A stretch of 64,000 bases of DNA, taken from JBFHRE01 sp041746105 (GTDB lineage: Bacteria > Actinomycetota > Acidimicrobiia > Spongiisociales > ZC4RG35). Location of the stretch: NCBI GenBank assembly GCA_041746105.1, contig JBGTHP010000025.1, positions 186,001 to 250,000 of the forward strand. The letters are read 5' to 3'. Positions 16,291 through 24,823 of this stretch are shown piece by piece; position 1 is the stretch's first letter; each line of letters begins with the position of its first letter. The notes under the pieces are model-generated. The model saw only the letters and a list, made by a program, of their open reading frames with translations, did not search any database and had not been told where the DNA came from. A program made the position numbers and the translations under genes.

Positions 16291-17201
16291 CGTAGTTTTG
16301 TCAACGTCCGCTCCACCAGCGGATCTCTACCGTCCCATGCGACGATGGCTTCGTCGACGGCTGCGGCGACCCAGCCATCCCGTCGGCCTATGGCGGCCCC
16401 GGCTTGGCGCCTGTCGGACGGCGCCTTTCGCTCACGGATGGACACAGAAGTTGCCCTTTCCAACAGGCTTCGAAAAACTGTCTGGCTGGCGGCGGGCCAC
16501 GTCGACTCATAAAGCGGAAACGGCAGAACCACGGCCAGTGCGATTCCGGCTTCGATCGCGGCCTCGGCCGCCATTGTCTCCACTCCAAGCCCCAAGCCGG
16601 AGACCACAACCAGGTCAGGATGCATCTCGCGTTTGGCTTTGATCACCCTGGTCAGTTCTGATCGGACGTGACGAGACGTCAGGTTTTCCTCGTAGCCGCC
16701 GAGTTCTGGTGGTTTCTGGCCCGTCACCAGGATTCGATACCCAGGGGCGAGACCGTCGGACTTCGCAGGTCCAGAAGCGCCTTTTGGGAGTTTTTCGACC
16801 TCGGCCACCGCAAGTTGGTCGGCAGCGTCGTTCCATCGATCGCCTGAATGCCCCTTTACCCACTTGAAATTGATGCCACCGGATTGATATGCCATCACTA
16901 TCGGTTCCCACAGATCGCGGTTTGCCACAGGTTTGCGCTGGCTGTTGACCCACCCTCGCGCAAGCCAGCCTTTCCACCAACCATCACGAAAACAGTTGAC
17001 AAGGTATGTGGAGTCAGAAACGATCTCGAGTGGTCGTTCAAGGGTCGAGATCGCCTCGAGGGCGGCCCGCAGCTCCATGCGCTGATTGGTGGTCGGGTTC
17101 TCGCTCCCCGATGCCGACTCGCCGCCCGGCACCACCCACGCCCACCCTCCCGGGCCCGGGTTTCCGGAGCACGCCCCATCGGTGTAGACGGTTGTGGTCA
17201 T
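16245..17201 (-). CDS. rnhA: Ribonuclease HI fused to a SLOG/YpsA-like (DUF1273-type) domain
   Basis: A 318-residue two-domain protein. Residues 1-140 are RNase HI, which cuts RNA in RNA-DNA hybrids: YTDGACSGNPGPGGW with D8, RMELRAALEA with E43, SDSTYLV with D63 and HSGDRWNDAADQLA with D125 give the full catalytic set. After a short linker, residues 153-290 (YRILVTGQKPPELGGY, VVVSGLGLGVETMAAEAA, VVLPFP) look like a Rossmann-type SLOG domain of the YpsA kind, which binds nucleotide-derived ligands. The ATG at 17201 gives the normal RNase H N-terminus. The 3' end overlaps the convergent peptidase gene by 46 nt. Confidence 0.85.
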   Translation of the reverse strand: MTTTVYTDGACSGNPGPGGWAWVVPGGESASGSENPTTNQRMELRAALEAISTLERPLEIVSDSTYLVNCFRDGWWKGWLARGWVNSQRKPVANRDLWEPIVMAYQSGGINFKWVKGHSGDRWNDAADQLAVAEVEKLPKGASGPAKSDGLAPGYRILVTGQKPPELGGYEENLTSRHVRSELTRVIKAKREMHPDLVVVSGLGLGVETMAAEAAIEAGIALAVVLPFPLYESTWPAASQTVFRSLLERATSVSIRERKAPSDRRQAGAAIGRRDGWVAAAVDEAIVAWDGRDPLVERTLTKLRQSLGEEDVWVIDVP

Positions 17202-17266
17202 GAGCTCATGATGGCAGCGCCACGAAGATCCTCGGAATGATCGGTTCAGTCGACCAGTATTTGCGC

Positions 17267-18112
17267 ATGGAGCGAAAAGCAGATTGGTACCCCGACCCCT
17301 CGCGCCGTCATCAGGTGAGGTATTGGGATGGGACCGGGTGGACAGAACACGTTGCCAATGACGGTGTGTCAGGCAGTGATCCGGTCGACGGACTCGATCG
17401 CCTCGATGCAGCCCTGACCCTCGACGAGGCCAATGATCCGGAGAAGATCCGGCGACAGGTCTCCGAAACAGGGGCGAGGGGGGCGGGTTTGGGTGAAACC
17501 GCATCGGGAGGAGGGACACTTTTCACGGAGCCTGTTCTCGTCGTGAATCAGAAGGCAAAGTTGATCGAACTGGCTGCTCAGTATGGGATATTCGATTCCA
17601 AAGGGAATCAGATCGGATCGGTGAACCAGACCGGTCAGAGCGCCCTCAAAAAAGCGGCGAGGCTGTTGCTCGACGTCGATCAATACATGACGCACCATTA
17701 CGAAGTCCTCGACCGTTCTGGTCAGCTCGTCATGCGCCTCACCAGACCCCGCAAGATCTTCAAGTCGAAAATTCTCGTGACCGATGCGAACGGATCCGAG
17801 ATCGGCGGTATCAGCCAGGAGAACATGATCGGGAAGATCAATTTCGGGCTGCACGCCGGAGGCAACCGACTCGGAGCGATCAAGGCAGAAAACTGGCGAG
17901 CTTGGAATTTCAGGATCGAGGACGCCGGCGGCGAGGAGATCGCGAGAATCACCAAAACGTGGGAGGGGATCGCCAAGACTCTCTTCACCACGGCCGACAA
18001 CTACGTCGTGCAAATCCATCGTCCGATAGAGCAACCGCTCCTATCGATTGTGATTGCCGCTGCGGTTTCGATCGACACTGCTCTGAAACAAGACGAGCGA
18101 GGACTGAACTGA
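17267..18112 (+). CDS. DUF2510 domain plus scramblase/LURP-one-like protein
   Basis: A 281-residue protein. The first 35 residues hold the actinobacterial DUF2510 motif (WYPDPSRRHQVRYWDGTGWTEHV). From about residue 85 onward a beta-rich region (VLVVNQKAKLIELAAQYGIFDSKGNQIGSV, with further DxxGxxIG repeats) resembles the phospholipid scramblase/LURP-one fold. A C-terminal hydrophobic stretch (LSIVIAAAVSIDTAL) may touch the membrane. An ATG at 17237 is an alternative start; neither has a clear Shine-Dalgarno site. Actual scramblase activity in bacterial members is not established, so the role is left open. Confidence 0.7.
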   Translation: MERKADWYPDPSRRHQVRYWDGTGWTEHVANDGVSGSDPVDGLDRLDAALTLDEANDPEKIRRQVSETGARGAGLGETASGGGTLFTEPVLVVNQKAKLIELAAQYGIFDSKGNQIGSVNQTGQSALKKAARLLLDVDQYMTHHYEVLDRSGQLVMRLTRPRKIFKSKILVTDANGSEIGGISQENMIGKINFGLHAGGNRLGAIKAENWRAWNFRIEDAGGEEIARITKTWEGIAKTLFTTADNYVVQIHRPIEQPLLSIVIAAAVSIDTALKQDERGLN

Positions 18113-18135
18113 CCGCCGTCCGGTAGCCTCGGAGC

Positions 18136-19035
18136 GTGCCAGAGTTGCCGGATATCGTTGTCTACCTCGAAGCGCTGGAACGTCATGTCGTCGGTAAGCC
18201 GATTGCGGCGTTCAAGGTGGCATCCCCTTCTTTGTTGAGGACGTTCAAGCCGTCGTATCAGGCGATCGAGGGTCGCGCCGTGGCCGGGGTGTCCCGCATC
18301 GGGAAACGAATCGTGTGGGATGTTGAGGGAGGTCTATACCTTGTCATCCACCTGATGATCGCCGGCCGGCTCAAATGGACCGACAAGCCGGGAGGTGCCG
18401 TGCCCAAAAAGGTGGGGCTCGCCGCCTGGGACTTTGACGACGGGCGCCTGCTCCTGACCGAACAGGGCACCCACAAACGCGCCGGAGTCTGGTTATTCGA
18501 CGACGTTGAGGTCTTGCGGGCCGAAAACCGGGGTGGGATCGAACCGCTGGATTCCGACTTGGCTGCCTTTTCTTCTGCATTGACAGCGGAGAACCGAACG
18601 CTGAAAAGGGCGCTGACCGACCCCAGGATCTTCTCAGGAATCGGCAATGCATACTCCGACGAAATCCTCTGGGAGGCATTTCTGTCGCCTGTGAAAAGAA
18701 CAGGGCAGATGTCGGCTGATGAAATCCAGCGTCTCCACATCGCCACCGGGGTGTCGTTGCGAAAGTGGACGGACCTGCTCCGCCGAGAGGTGGGGGATGG
18801 ATGGCCCACAAAAGTCACTGCGTTTCGGCCAGAAATGGCGGTTCACGGAAAATTCGGTGAAGCGTGTCCTCGATGTGGAGACCCGGTCCAGAGGATCGTT
18901 TACGCATCGAACGAGACGAATTATTGCGCCACCTGCCAGACCGGAGGAAAGTTGCTGGCAGACCGATCACTGTCCAGGCTTCTGGGCGAGGATTGGCCAA
19001 AGACACTGGAAGAACTCGAGGAGCGACGTTCGTGA
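18136..19035 (+). CDS. Fpg/Nei-family DNA glycosylase/AP lyase
   Basis: A 299-residue base-excision repair enzyme. It begins at a GTG giving MPELPDI, so after Met removal Pro is the N-terminal nucleophile, followed by the catalytic Glu. RIGKRIVWDV contains the conserved Lys of the N-domain, LIAGRL-like IHLMIAGRL follows, and FSGIGNAYSDEILWEA is the helix-two-turn-helix. The C-terminus has a zinc finger, CPRCG and CATCQTGGK, completing the family. It removes oxidised bases and nicks the strand. The exact group (Fpg, Nei or Nei2) is not clear from the motif reading. It follows the DUF2510 gene by 23 nt. Confidence 0.88.
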   Translation: MPELPDIVVYLEALERHVVGKPIAAFKVASPSLLRTFKPSYQAIEGRAVAGVSRIGKRIVWDVEGGLYLVIHLMIAGRLKWTDKPGGAVPKKVGLAAWDFDDGRLLLTEQGTHKRAGVWLFDDVEVLRAENRGGIEPLDSDLAAFSSALTAENRTLKRALTDPRIFSGIGNAYSDEILWEAFLSPVKRTGQMSADEIQRLHIATGVSLRKWTDLLRREVGDGWPTKVTAFRPEMAVHGKFGEACPRCGDPVQRIVYASNETNYCATCQTGGKLLADRSLSRLLGEDWPKTLEELEERRS

Positions 19036-19080
19036 GGCCGTAGATCTTGGTAACGGCGAACTCACCGAATCAGTCGCGGC

Positions 19081-21549
19081 CTATTCCGCCCCGATCAATT
19101 TTGCCACTTCGGCGCGTGCCAGTTCCGCCACACCCTGGGCTTTGAGCAACCGGCGCGCTACGGACGTAGCCCGTGCCTCGGCCTCTTCGAAACCGGCGGC
19201 GTCTGGCCCGGACTGGTCGGTCCCGTTGGTCCGGAGAGAATCGAGTTCGGCTTCGGCCTGAGCCATTTGCACCTCGAGCGTTCTCAACCTCTCGACCGCG
19301 GTTTCGGCTCGTTCTTCTGCTTCGGCCAAAAGGCCGTGGCGTCCTGTCTCCGGTCCGGCGTTCAGCTCAACCGGCGCAGCAGCCATCACGGCTGCCGCCA
19401 GGGGAAGGCGGGCGATGAGGGCGTCCACGGGCTGATCGAACAGAGTGATCAGTTCGTTCTGCCGGACCTTTGCGGGCAGTAGCACCAGGGCGGCGTCTGC
19501 TGATTCGCCCGCAACCGCGGTTGCAAACGCGCCACGCACGGCTCGGAGGGTGGCGGGGATTCGCGCTTCTTCCAACACGTCTGCCAGTTGGCTCTCGATC
19601 TCGGCTTGTTCGTCGGCGTTGGTGGCGCTGGCGAGGAGGCGGATCTTCGAGTCCGCCCAGTCCGGGGTCCGGGTGAACAAGTATGCTGCCAACAGGGCGA
19701 GTCGACTGGCGTCATCGTCACGCCACCAGACATCGATACGCCGGTCCTGCCTGGCTTCCGAGATAGTCCAACGGGCCTGATCGGTGGTTGCACACACCAC
19801 GTTTGAACCAAACCGGATCACATTTGCCACTGCCCGTCCAAAAGAACGGTGGGGATCGCTGCCGGTCAGCTCGCTCCAGCCGAACAGGACCGTGTTCGCC
19901 TTCAGCGGACCCACCCCAAATGACTGGACGATGACGGGCAAAGCCTCCATCGCATCGGGGGCGAGGACAGCCAATGGAAAAACGTCGAGGTCGAGTGACT
20001 CCACTTGTTTCTCCAACTCACGCTGGACTTCCTGGCGGTGCCGGCGCATGATTGCCCCCTCACCGCTCAACACCTGCACGACGGCGGCCAGTCCACTGCC
20101 TCCTTCCAGCCAGCCTGCAAAACGCATCAGTCTTTCGCGTCGGTCGGCATCGGCCGAGAACGCAAGAACCTGTGGACGCCAGTTGCGAGCGTGCTCCTGC
20201 TCCCCGGACAGCGCCCGGATGCTCTCGACGGCTCGTGAGAAGTAGTGGGCGTGTGAGGCGTCGGCCCAACGTTCTGGCCGGCTTGTGCCCCTCAGATACT
20301 GGTAGATGCCAAAGATCACGATGACGGCGGCCACGCCGGCGGTGGGGCTGATCGCCAGCATGGCTCCGAGGCAGGCGATCGCTCCCAGCAGGCTCAGTCG
20401 TTTGTCGAAGAAGCGGAACCTCGGGCGGAATGAAGGGCTTGCGGCTCTTGCCTCGTAGTAGGTGGCGTAGTTGATCAGCCCGTATGAGATGAGGAAAAAC
20501 ATCGAAACGACCGGGGCGATGACATTCAGGCTGCCAAGAGCGATGGTGGCCAAAGCCAGTCCGAGTGAGAGAAGAACGGCTCGACGTGGGTTGGCACTTG
20601 GCCCGTATCCCTTGGCAAAGGGGTTGAGCACGGAAAAAACGCGGTCCGACGCCAGAGATTGGAGGATGCGAGGCGCTCCCAGGAAGGAAGCCATCGCAGA
20701 AGACAAGGTGGCCGCGATGACGCCGGCATCGATGAGAAGGGGAATCCAGGCGACACCTCGCATTGCCCCGGTTTCGACGGCGAGGGTCTCGAGCGAAATA
20801 GAACCGGCGAGGAGGACGGTGATGCTCAAATAGACGACGGTCGAGATCCCCACTGCGGCGAAGGTCCCAATCGGCAAGCTCTTGCCCGGGTTTTTCAAGT
20901 CACCCGACATGCTTACACCTTGAGTGAAACCTGTCACGGCTGGAAAGAAGATTGCAAAAAGGGCCCAGAAACCGAGGGCGGTTTTTGGTCCGGCCCAGGA
21001 ATCGGCGAGGATCGAACCATCGAATTCGCCGACGGTCCCGACGTAGATCGATGCGAGCGCACCGACCAGTAGTGCCATTACGACAAACTGAAATCGGCTG
21101 GCCACGTCGGCTCCGAGCCAGGCAAGCAGGAACAAACCGGCAACCGCGATTGCCGCGATGAATTGAGGCGCTCGTGCCGCCTCCCAGCCGACGATGTCCG
21201 ATATCGCTTCACCAAACCCGATCGCGTAGAACGAGATCGATACCGATTGTGCAAGGAAGAGGACTATGCCGATGGCCCCACCGAACTCAACCCCAAGCGT
21301 GCGTGAGATGAGGTAGTAGTCCCCGCCGGCCTTGACGTCGATGTTGGTCGAGATTGCAGCCAAGGAGATGCTGGTCAGGATCGACACCGCGGTCGCGACT
21401 CCAATGATGGCGAGGGTGTTTCCGAGGCCTCCGTTTCCCACCACATAACCAAGGCGGAGGAAGAGGATGATGCCAAGGATCGTGAGGATCGACGGGGTGA
21501 AGACACCGGCGAAAGTGCCGAGTGTGCCTTTCCCGTTTGTTCGATCCAC
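19081..21549 (-). CDS. SLC12-like cation-chloride cotransporter / APC-superfamily permease
   Basis: An 822-residue membrane protein. The start GTSGT-like block GTLGTFAGVFTPSILTILGI with FLRLGYVVGNGG matches the first helix of cation-chloride cotransporters (NKCC/KCC), and about twelve hydrophobic segments follow to roughly residue 440. The remaining 380 residues are a soluble C-terminal domain with alternating sheet/helix patterns and a coiled-coil-like, Glu/Ala-rich tail. GTG at 21549, preceded by CAGGAG, is chosen as the start because it lies just before the first conserved helix. Ion specificity is not determined. The gene is divergent from imuA, and the LexA-controlled promoter lies between them. 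Confidence 0.78.
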   Translation of the reverse strand: MDRTNGKGTLGTFAGVFTPSILTILGIILFLRLGYVVGNGGLGNTLAIIGVATAVSILTSISLAAISTNIDVKAGGDYYLISRTLGVEFGGAIGIVLFLAQSVSISFYAIGFGEAISDIVGWEAARAPQFIAAIAVAGLFLLAWLGADVASRFQFVVMALLVGALASIYVGTVGEFDGSILADSWAGPKTALGFWALFAIFFPAVTGFTQGVSMSGDLKNPGKSLPIGTFAAVGISTVVYLSITVLLAGSISLETLAVETGAMRGVAWIPLLIDAGVIAATLSSAMASFLGAPRILQSLASDRVFSVLNPFAKGYGPSANPRRAVLLSLGLALATIALGSLNVIAPVVSMFFLISYGLINYATYYEARAASPSFRPRFRFFDKRLSLLGAIACLGAMLAISPTAGVAAVIVIFGIYQYLRGTSRPERWADASHAHYFSRAVESIRALSGEQEHARNWRPQVLAFSADADRRERLMRFAGWLEGGSGLAAVVQVLSGEGAIMRRHRQEVQRELEKQVESLDLDVFPLAVLAPDAMEALPVIVQSFGVGPLKANTVLFGWSELTGSDPHRSFGRAVANVIRFGSNVVCATTDQARWTISEARQDRRIDVWWRDDDASRLALLAAYLFTRTPDWADSKIRLLASATNADEQAEIESQLADVLEEARIPATLRAVRGAFATAVAGESADAALVLLPAKVRQNELITLFDQPVDALIARLPLAAAVMAAAPVELNAGPETGRHGLLAEAEERAETAVERLRTLEVQMAQAEAELDSLRTNGTDQSGPDAAGFEEAEARATSVARRLLKAQGVAELARAEVAKLIGAE

Positions 21550-21654
21550 GTTTGTTCTCCTGTCGAAATCGAGTCTGCGAGGCGCAACGTTACAAGGCCC
21601 CACCGTGATTGAGAGGCAGAGTGACCATGGCAGTTTTTTGTGTAGGTATCGACC

Positions 21655-21682
21655 TTGACATCGAACATACGTTCGATACAAT
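21655..21682 (+). promoter_or_regulatory. LexA-box promoter for imuA-imuB
   Basis: TTGACA (-35, 21655-21660) is followed by TCGAACATACGTTCGA (21661-21676), a full actinobacterial SOS box with TCGAAC/GTTCGA arms, and then TACAAT (-10, 21677-21682). The 16-bp LexA box exactly fills the spacer between the two promoter elements, so bound LexA should exclude RNA polymerase. Transcription should start near 21689. Confidence 0.85.
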
Positions 21683-21760
21683 CACTTGCCCTCAACTCGA
21701 GTGAGTTTCGGCTTTTAGAGCCTCAAACACGGGCTCGTCACCCTGTGCCACGAACAAGGC

Positions 21761-21808
21761 ATGAGGCCAGAAGGAGGTTGGAGTGGGCGAGGTTGGAGTG
21801 GGTATTGA
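21761..21808 (+). CDS. Possible 15-residue leader peptide in the SOS leader
   Basis: An ATG at 21761 opens a frame MRPEGGWSGRGWSGY that stops at 21806-21808, between the predicted transcription start and imuA. It contains the tandem GGWSG/GWSG repeat produced by the DNA repeat at 21774-21802. AAGG precedes the ATG weakly. It could be chance; coding status is unproven. Confidence 0.2.
   Translation: MRPEGGWSGRGWSGY
21774..21802 (+). repeat. Tandem 14-bp direct repeat in imuA leader
   Basis: GAGGTTGGAGTGGG occurs at 21774-21787 and again at 21789-21802, separated by one base, giving a 15-nt period. It lies in the untranslated leader between the LexA-controlled promoter and imuA. Confidence 0.7.
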
Positions 21809-21890
21809 GTCAAATTCGATTTGACCAGGAAAGTATGCAAACCGAGTCAATAGGTTTGGATGCCAACCGGATCGCCGTAGCGAGGGCAAG

Positions 21891-22586
21891 ATGCTCGAAC
21901 ATTCGCTTTTGAGTTCCGTTCTCACCGATGGATCATCGAGTGGGCAGATGTTCGACCGTTGGGATCTCTCAACTCGTATCCAGGATCCCGTTCAGGATCT
22001 GTTGAGATTGCAGCCGGGTCGTCCGGTCGAACTGATCGGACCGCTTGGTTTCGGGTTGTCGCGTCTGGGTTATCGCCTTCTTGCCGAGCCATCCCAGCAG
22101 GCGCCTGTGGTCGTCCTGGATGTGAGAGGTTGGGTTTCGCCTCAGGCTGTCTGGGAAGCGGGAGTTGAACAAGACCGATTGGTCATCGTCTCATGTCCTG
22201 ATGAACGAGTGTGGCCCAAGGTTGTCGCTGCTTTGTGCGAAGGAGTGAAAGCCATCTATGCCGAAGTACCGACCGGTGTCAAAGATCAGGACCTAAGACG
22301 ACTGGCAGCCTTGGTCAGGGCGCGCCAGGTAGGTCTGGGTCTCAGGCCTTTGGGCGGTCCGCTTCCTTCAGGGATAGCCCATCTTCGGTTGCGTCCCATA
22401 GAGGTGCGTTGGTCGGGAAATGACCGGGGTCATGGCCGTTTGAGTAAGCGAACCCTGGTTCTGGAGGCCGAAGGCCGAGGGGTTTCAGGGATCACACGAA
22501 GAATCGAGGTGGAAGACGATGGCACGGACACTGTGCGTGTGGTTTCCGGATTGGTCACTGGGAGCCCCAGGCACGCCGTCGGGTGA
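21891..22586 (+). CDS. imuA: ImuA/ImuA'-like accessory protein of the mutasome
   Basis: A 231-residue protein in the position of ImuA, the accessory factor that works with ImuB and DnaE2 in damage-induced mutagenesis. It has a RecA-like outline: PVELIGPLGFGLSRLGYRLL aligns with a P-loop region but lacks the Lys-Ser/Thr of a functional Walker A, followed by hydrophobic strands (APVVVLDVRGWV, DRLVIVSCPD) and RPIEVRW near the C-terminus. It therefore probably does not hydrolyse ATP. Its 3' end overlaps imuB by 68 nt. Assignment rests mainly on position and fold outline, not on strong motifs. Confidence 0.7.
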   Translation: MLEHSLLSSVLTDGSSSGQMFDRWDLSTRIQDPVQDLLRLQPGRPVELIGPLGFGLSRLGYRLLAEPSQQAPVVVLDVRGWVSPQAVWEAGVEQDRLVIVSCPDERVWPKVVAALCEGVKAIYAEVPTGVKDQDLRRLAALVRARQVGLGLRPLGGPLPSGIAHLRLRPIEVRWSGNDRGHGRLSKRTLVLEAEGRGVSGITRRIEVEDDGTDTVRVVSGLVTGSPRHAVG

Positions 22587-23985
22587 ACCGGTGATGGTGG
22601 TGGGCGAGGCCGGTCGCGTGGTGGCGGCTTCGGCTCAGGCACGCCTGACCGGCGTCGATTTGGGTATGCCTCGGCGGCAGGCGGAGATGACGGCTCCTGG
22701 AGCCAAGGTGCTTTCCCGTGATGTGGCCGAGGAGTGGCAGCGATTCGAAGCCGTGGTTGCTGCCATCGAGGAGATCGTTCCCAAGGTCGAGGTGGTGGAA
22801 CCCGGTCTTGCTTTTGTCCCTCTGGCCGGTGCCATCCGCTACTACGGCGGTGAAGAAACGTTGATCGAGATCCTCTCATCAAAGCTGGAACTCCATGGTC
22901 CGCGGTTGGGTGTGGCCGACGGACCATTCGCGGCATCTTGGGCAGCAAGGGAATCTTCGGCCGGCTCGCCAAACATCGTGTATGACACCAAGCAGTTCCT
23001 GGCCGATCTGGATGTCGCCGCCCTCACCGGCGAAAGCCCTGATGCCGAACATCTGGTCGCAACTTTTCGGTGGCTGGGAGTGACCACCCTTGGCGCTTTG
23101 GCGCAACTCCCGCGCGAGGCATTGGCTTCGCGTTTTGGTGCATCAGGACTCGTCATGCACCGACTTGCCCACGGCGAGGATCGGATGCTCGACCCAAGGG
23201 ACATTCCAGTCGAACTGGCGGTGGAGGCCGTTTACGAGGACCCATTGGAAAATCTCGATCAGGCCGGTTTTGCGGCAAGGGCAACAGCGGCGCGACTCAT
23301 GAATGGACTACACGGCCGTGGTTTGGCACCTCACCGTGTCGTGATCGAAATGGAATCGGCTCGAGGTGAGATTCGAAACAGAGTTTGGCGCTCGCTCGAT
23401 CCGTTCACAGAGAACGCCCTGGCCGATCGAATCTGGTGGCAGTTGCGAGCTTGGTTGGAAGCAGGTCAGATCCAAGGGGGGATTACTCGTCTGAAACTCG
23501 ACCCTTCCGATACATCGGGGAGCGGGCGTCAATTGGCATTTTTTGAAGATGTTGGAGCAAGACTCGAGGCAGAACGTGCCTTGGCGAGGGCTCAGGCCCT
23601 GCTCGAACCCAATTCCGTCCGTCAAGCCGTGCCAAAAGGAGGAAGGATGCCAGATGAGCAGGTTGTCTGGTATCGGTGGGGAGAGCCTCCTCCGCCACGT
23701 GATCTTGAAGCTCCCTGGCCTGGTCGAACCCCTCGCCCCACACCCAGTCTGATCCCTCCAAGACCTCATCCGCTCGAAATCGAGTGGGACGAGGGGCATC
23801 CAGTTCGGATCCGGCTCGGCTCACGTTGGGAGCCGGTGATCAATTGGAGTGGCCCCTGGCGTCTCGTCCGCAAATGGTGGGCCGGTGAACAACCGGTTGA
23901 CCGTTATCAGTTGGTGACGTCGGCGGGAGCGTTTTTGTGTCTTGTTGATGGTGATGGAGCTCGTTTGGTCGGTGTTTATGACTGA
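22519..23985 (+). CDS. imuB: ImuB, catalytically inactive Y-family polymerase-like protein
   Basis: A 488-residue Y-family polymerase relative that bridges DnaE2 and the beta clamp in translesion synthesis. It starts MARTLCVWFPDW, where active polymerases have a metal-binding DxDxFFA motif; that and the SIDE motif are missing, as is normal for ImuB. The polymerase-like body (VVAASAQARLTGVDLGMPRRQA, LGALAQLPREALASRFG, helix-hairpin-helix) spans residues 1-320. Around residue 335, RQLAFFED resembles a clamp-binding QLxLF peptide. The C-terminal WSGPWRLVRKWWAGE...VGVYD segment is typical of actinobacterial ImuB. It overlaps imuA and shares its LexA-controlled promoter. Confidence 0.88.
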   Translation: MARTLCVWFPDWSLGAPGTPSGEPVMVVGEAGRVVAASAQARLTGVDLGMPRRQAEMTAPGAKVLSRDVAEEWQRFEAVVAAIEEIVPKVEVVEPGLAFVPLAGAIRYYGGEETLIEILSSKLELHGPRLGVADGPFAASWAARESSAGSPNIVYDTKQFLADLDVAALTGESPDAEHLVATFRWLGVTTLGALAQLPREALASRFGASGLVMHRLAHGEDRMLDPRDIPVELAVEAVYEDPLENLDQAGFAARATAARLMNGLHGRGLAPHRVVIEMESARGEIRNRVWRSLDPFTENALADRIWWQLRAWLEAGQIQGGITRLKLDPSDTSGSGRQLAFFEDVGARLEAERALARAQALLEPNSVRQAVPKGGRMPDEQVVWYRWGEPPPPRDLEAPWPGRTPRPTPSLIPPRPHPLEIEWDEGHPVRIRLGSRWEPVINWSGPWRLVRKWWAGEQPVDRYQLVTSAGAFLCLVDGDGARLVGVYD

Positions 23986-24033
23986 CGATCGATCACCCGG
24001 ACCTCAGCAGTTCTCCGTCCCTGCGAACACCTT

Positions 24034-24768
24034 CTAGCGCAGCGCCATTTCCCGTAGCCGGCTCTCGATCAACGCGTGAGTCTCGGACCGGAGCCGATCG
24101 ATATCGCCTCGCCCGAGTCCTTCGGTAGGGATCGGTGTGTCGATCATGACATCCACTCGACCTGGTCGGATGGTCATGGCGCCTGGTTGCCACATCTCCC
24201 AGGTACCTTTGATCGTCACCGGAAGAATCGGCATCCCCGCAGCAACCGCCATCGTGAAGGCTCCCTTCTTGAAGGTCCGCAGCTCACCGTTTCGACTCCG
24301 AGTTCCCTCCGGATAGATGATCAGCGAGTGTCCCCGTGCGATCACCTGCGAGGACTGAAAATTGACCGAGTCGATCGCTGCACCCTTCGCTTGACGGTCC
24401 ACCTCGACAATTCCGATCGCCTTCATCGCAGTTCGCAAGAGAGGGATCGCAAACAATTCCTTTTTTGCCAGGTAGCGGATCGGGATCGGCAGAGCCTGGA
24501 AACAGACCATTACATCGAAGTTCGAAACGTGGTTTGCCACGACCACATACGAATGTGTCGGATCGACGTTTTCTGTCCCCGAAATCGTCAGCTCGCACCC
24601 GGCCGGCACCAGCCATGACCGCGCCCACGCCTTGATCAGGGATTCGATGAAATGACCGTCCGGTCGTACCCGCGAATAGGCGATGACAGCGATTGCTATG
24701 AACCCTGTGGATAACAGCCCCGAGAGCAGGGTGAGCAGCGTGCGAGGTACAGCGATTATGGCTCGCAT
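24034..24768 (-). CDS. 1-acyl-sn-glycerol-3-phosphate acyltransferase (PlsC family)
   Basis: A 244-residue membrane-associated acyltransferase that moves an acyl group onto lysophosphatidic acid in phospholipid synthesis. After an N-terminal hydrophobic anchor (about residues 10-32), it carries the catalytic NHVSNFD (HX4D), YLAKKELFAIPLL, the phosphate-binding YPEGTRSRNGELRTFKKGA block and ILPVTIKGTWEMW. The length is usual for PlsC. Related acyltransferases with other acceptors cannot be excluded. It is convergent with imuB and divergent from the cyclo-ligase gene. Confidence 0.88.
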   Translation of the reverse strand: MRAIIAVPRTLLTLLSGLLSTGFIAIAVIAYSRVRPDGHFIESLIKAWARSWLVPAGCELTISGTENVDPTHSYVVVANHVSNFDVMVCFQALPIPIRYLAKKELFAIPLLRTAMKAIGIVEVDRQAKGAAIDSVNFQSSQVIARGHSLIIYPEGTRSRNGELRTFKKGAFTMAVAAGMPILPVTIKGTWEMWQPGAMTIRPGRVDVMIDTPIPTEGLGRGDIDRLRSETHALIESRLREMALR

Positions 24769-24823
24769 CGAAAGGGACGATAGCGAGGTGATGCCACAGC
24801 AACTAGCTCGTTAGCGTGGTCGG

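Larger units (their letters stand above)
21550..21890 (+). other. Intergenic leader region of the imuA-imuB operon
   Basis: This 341-nt gap holds the LexA box and promoter at 21655-21682, a predicted 5' leader of about 200 nt, a tandem 14-bp repeat and a possible 15-codon reading frame. No other gene or RNA is recognised here. The left 100 nt presumably carry the promoter of the divergent transporter. Confidence 0.6.
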
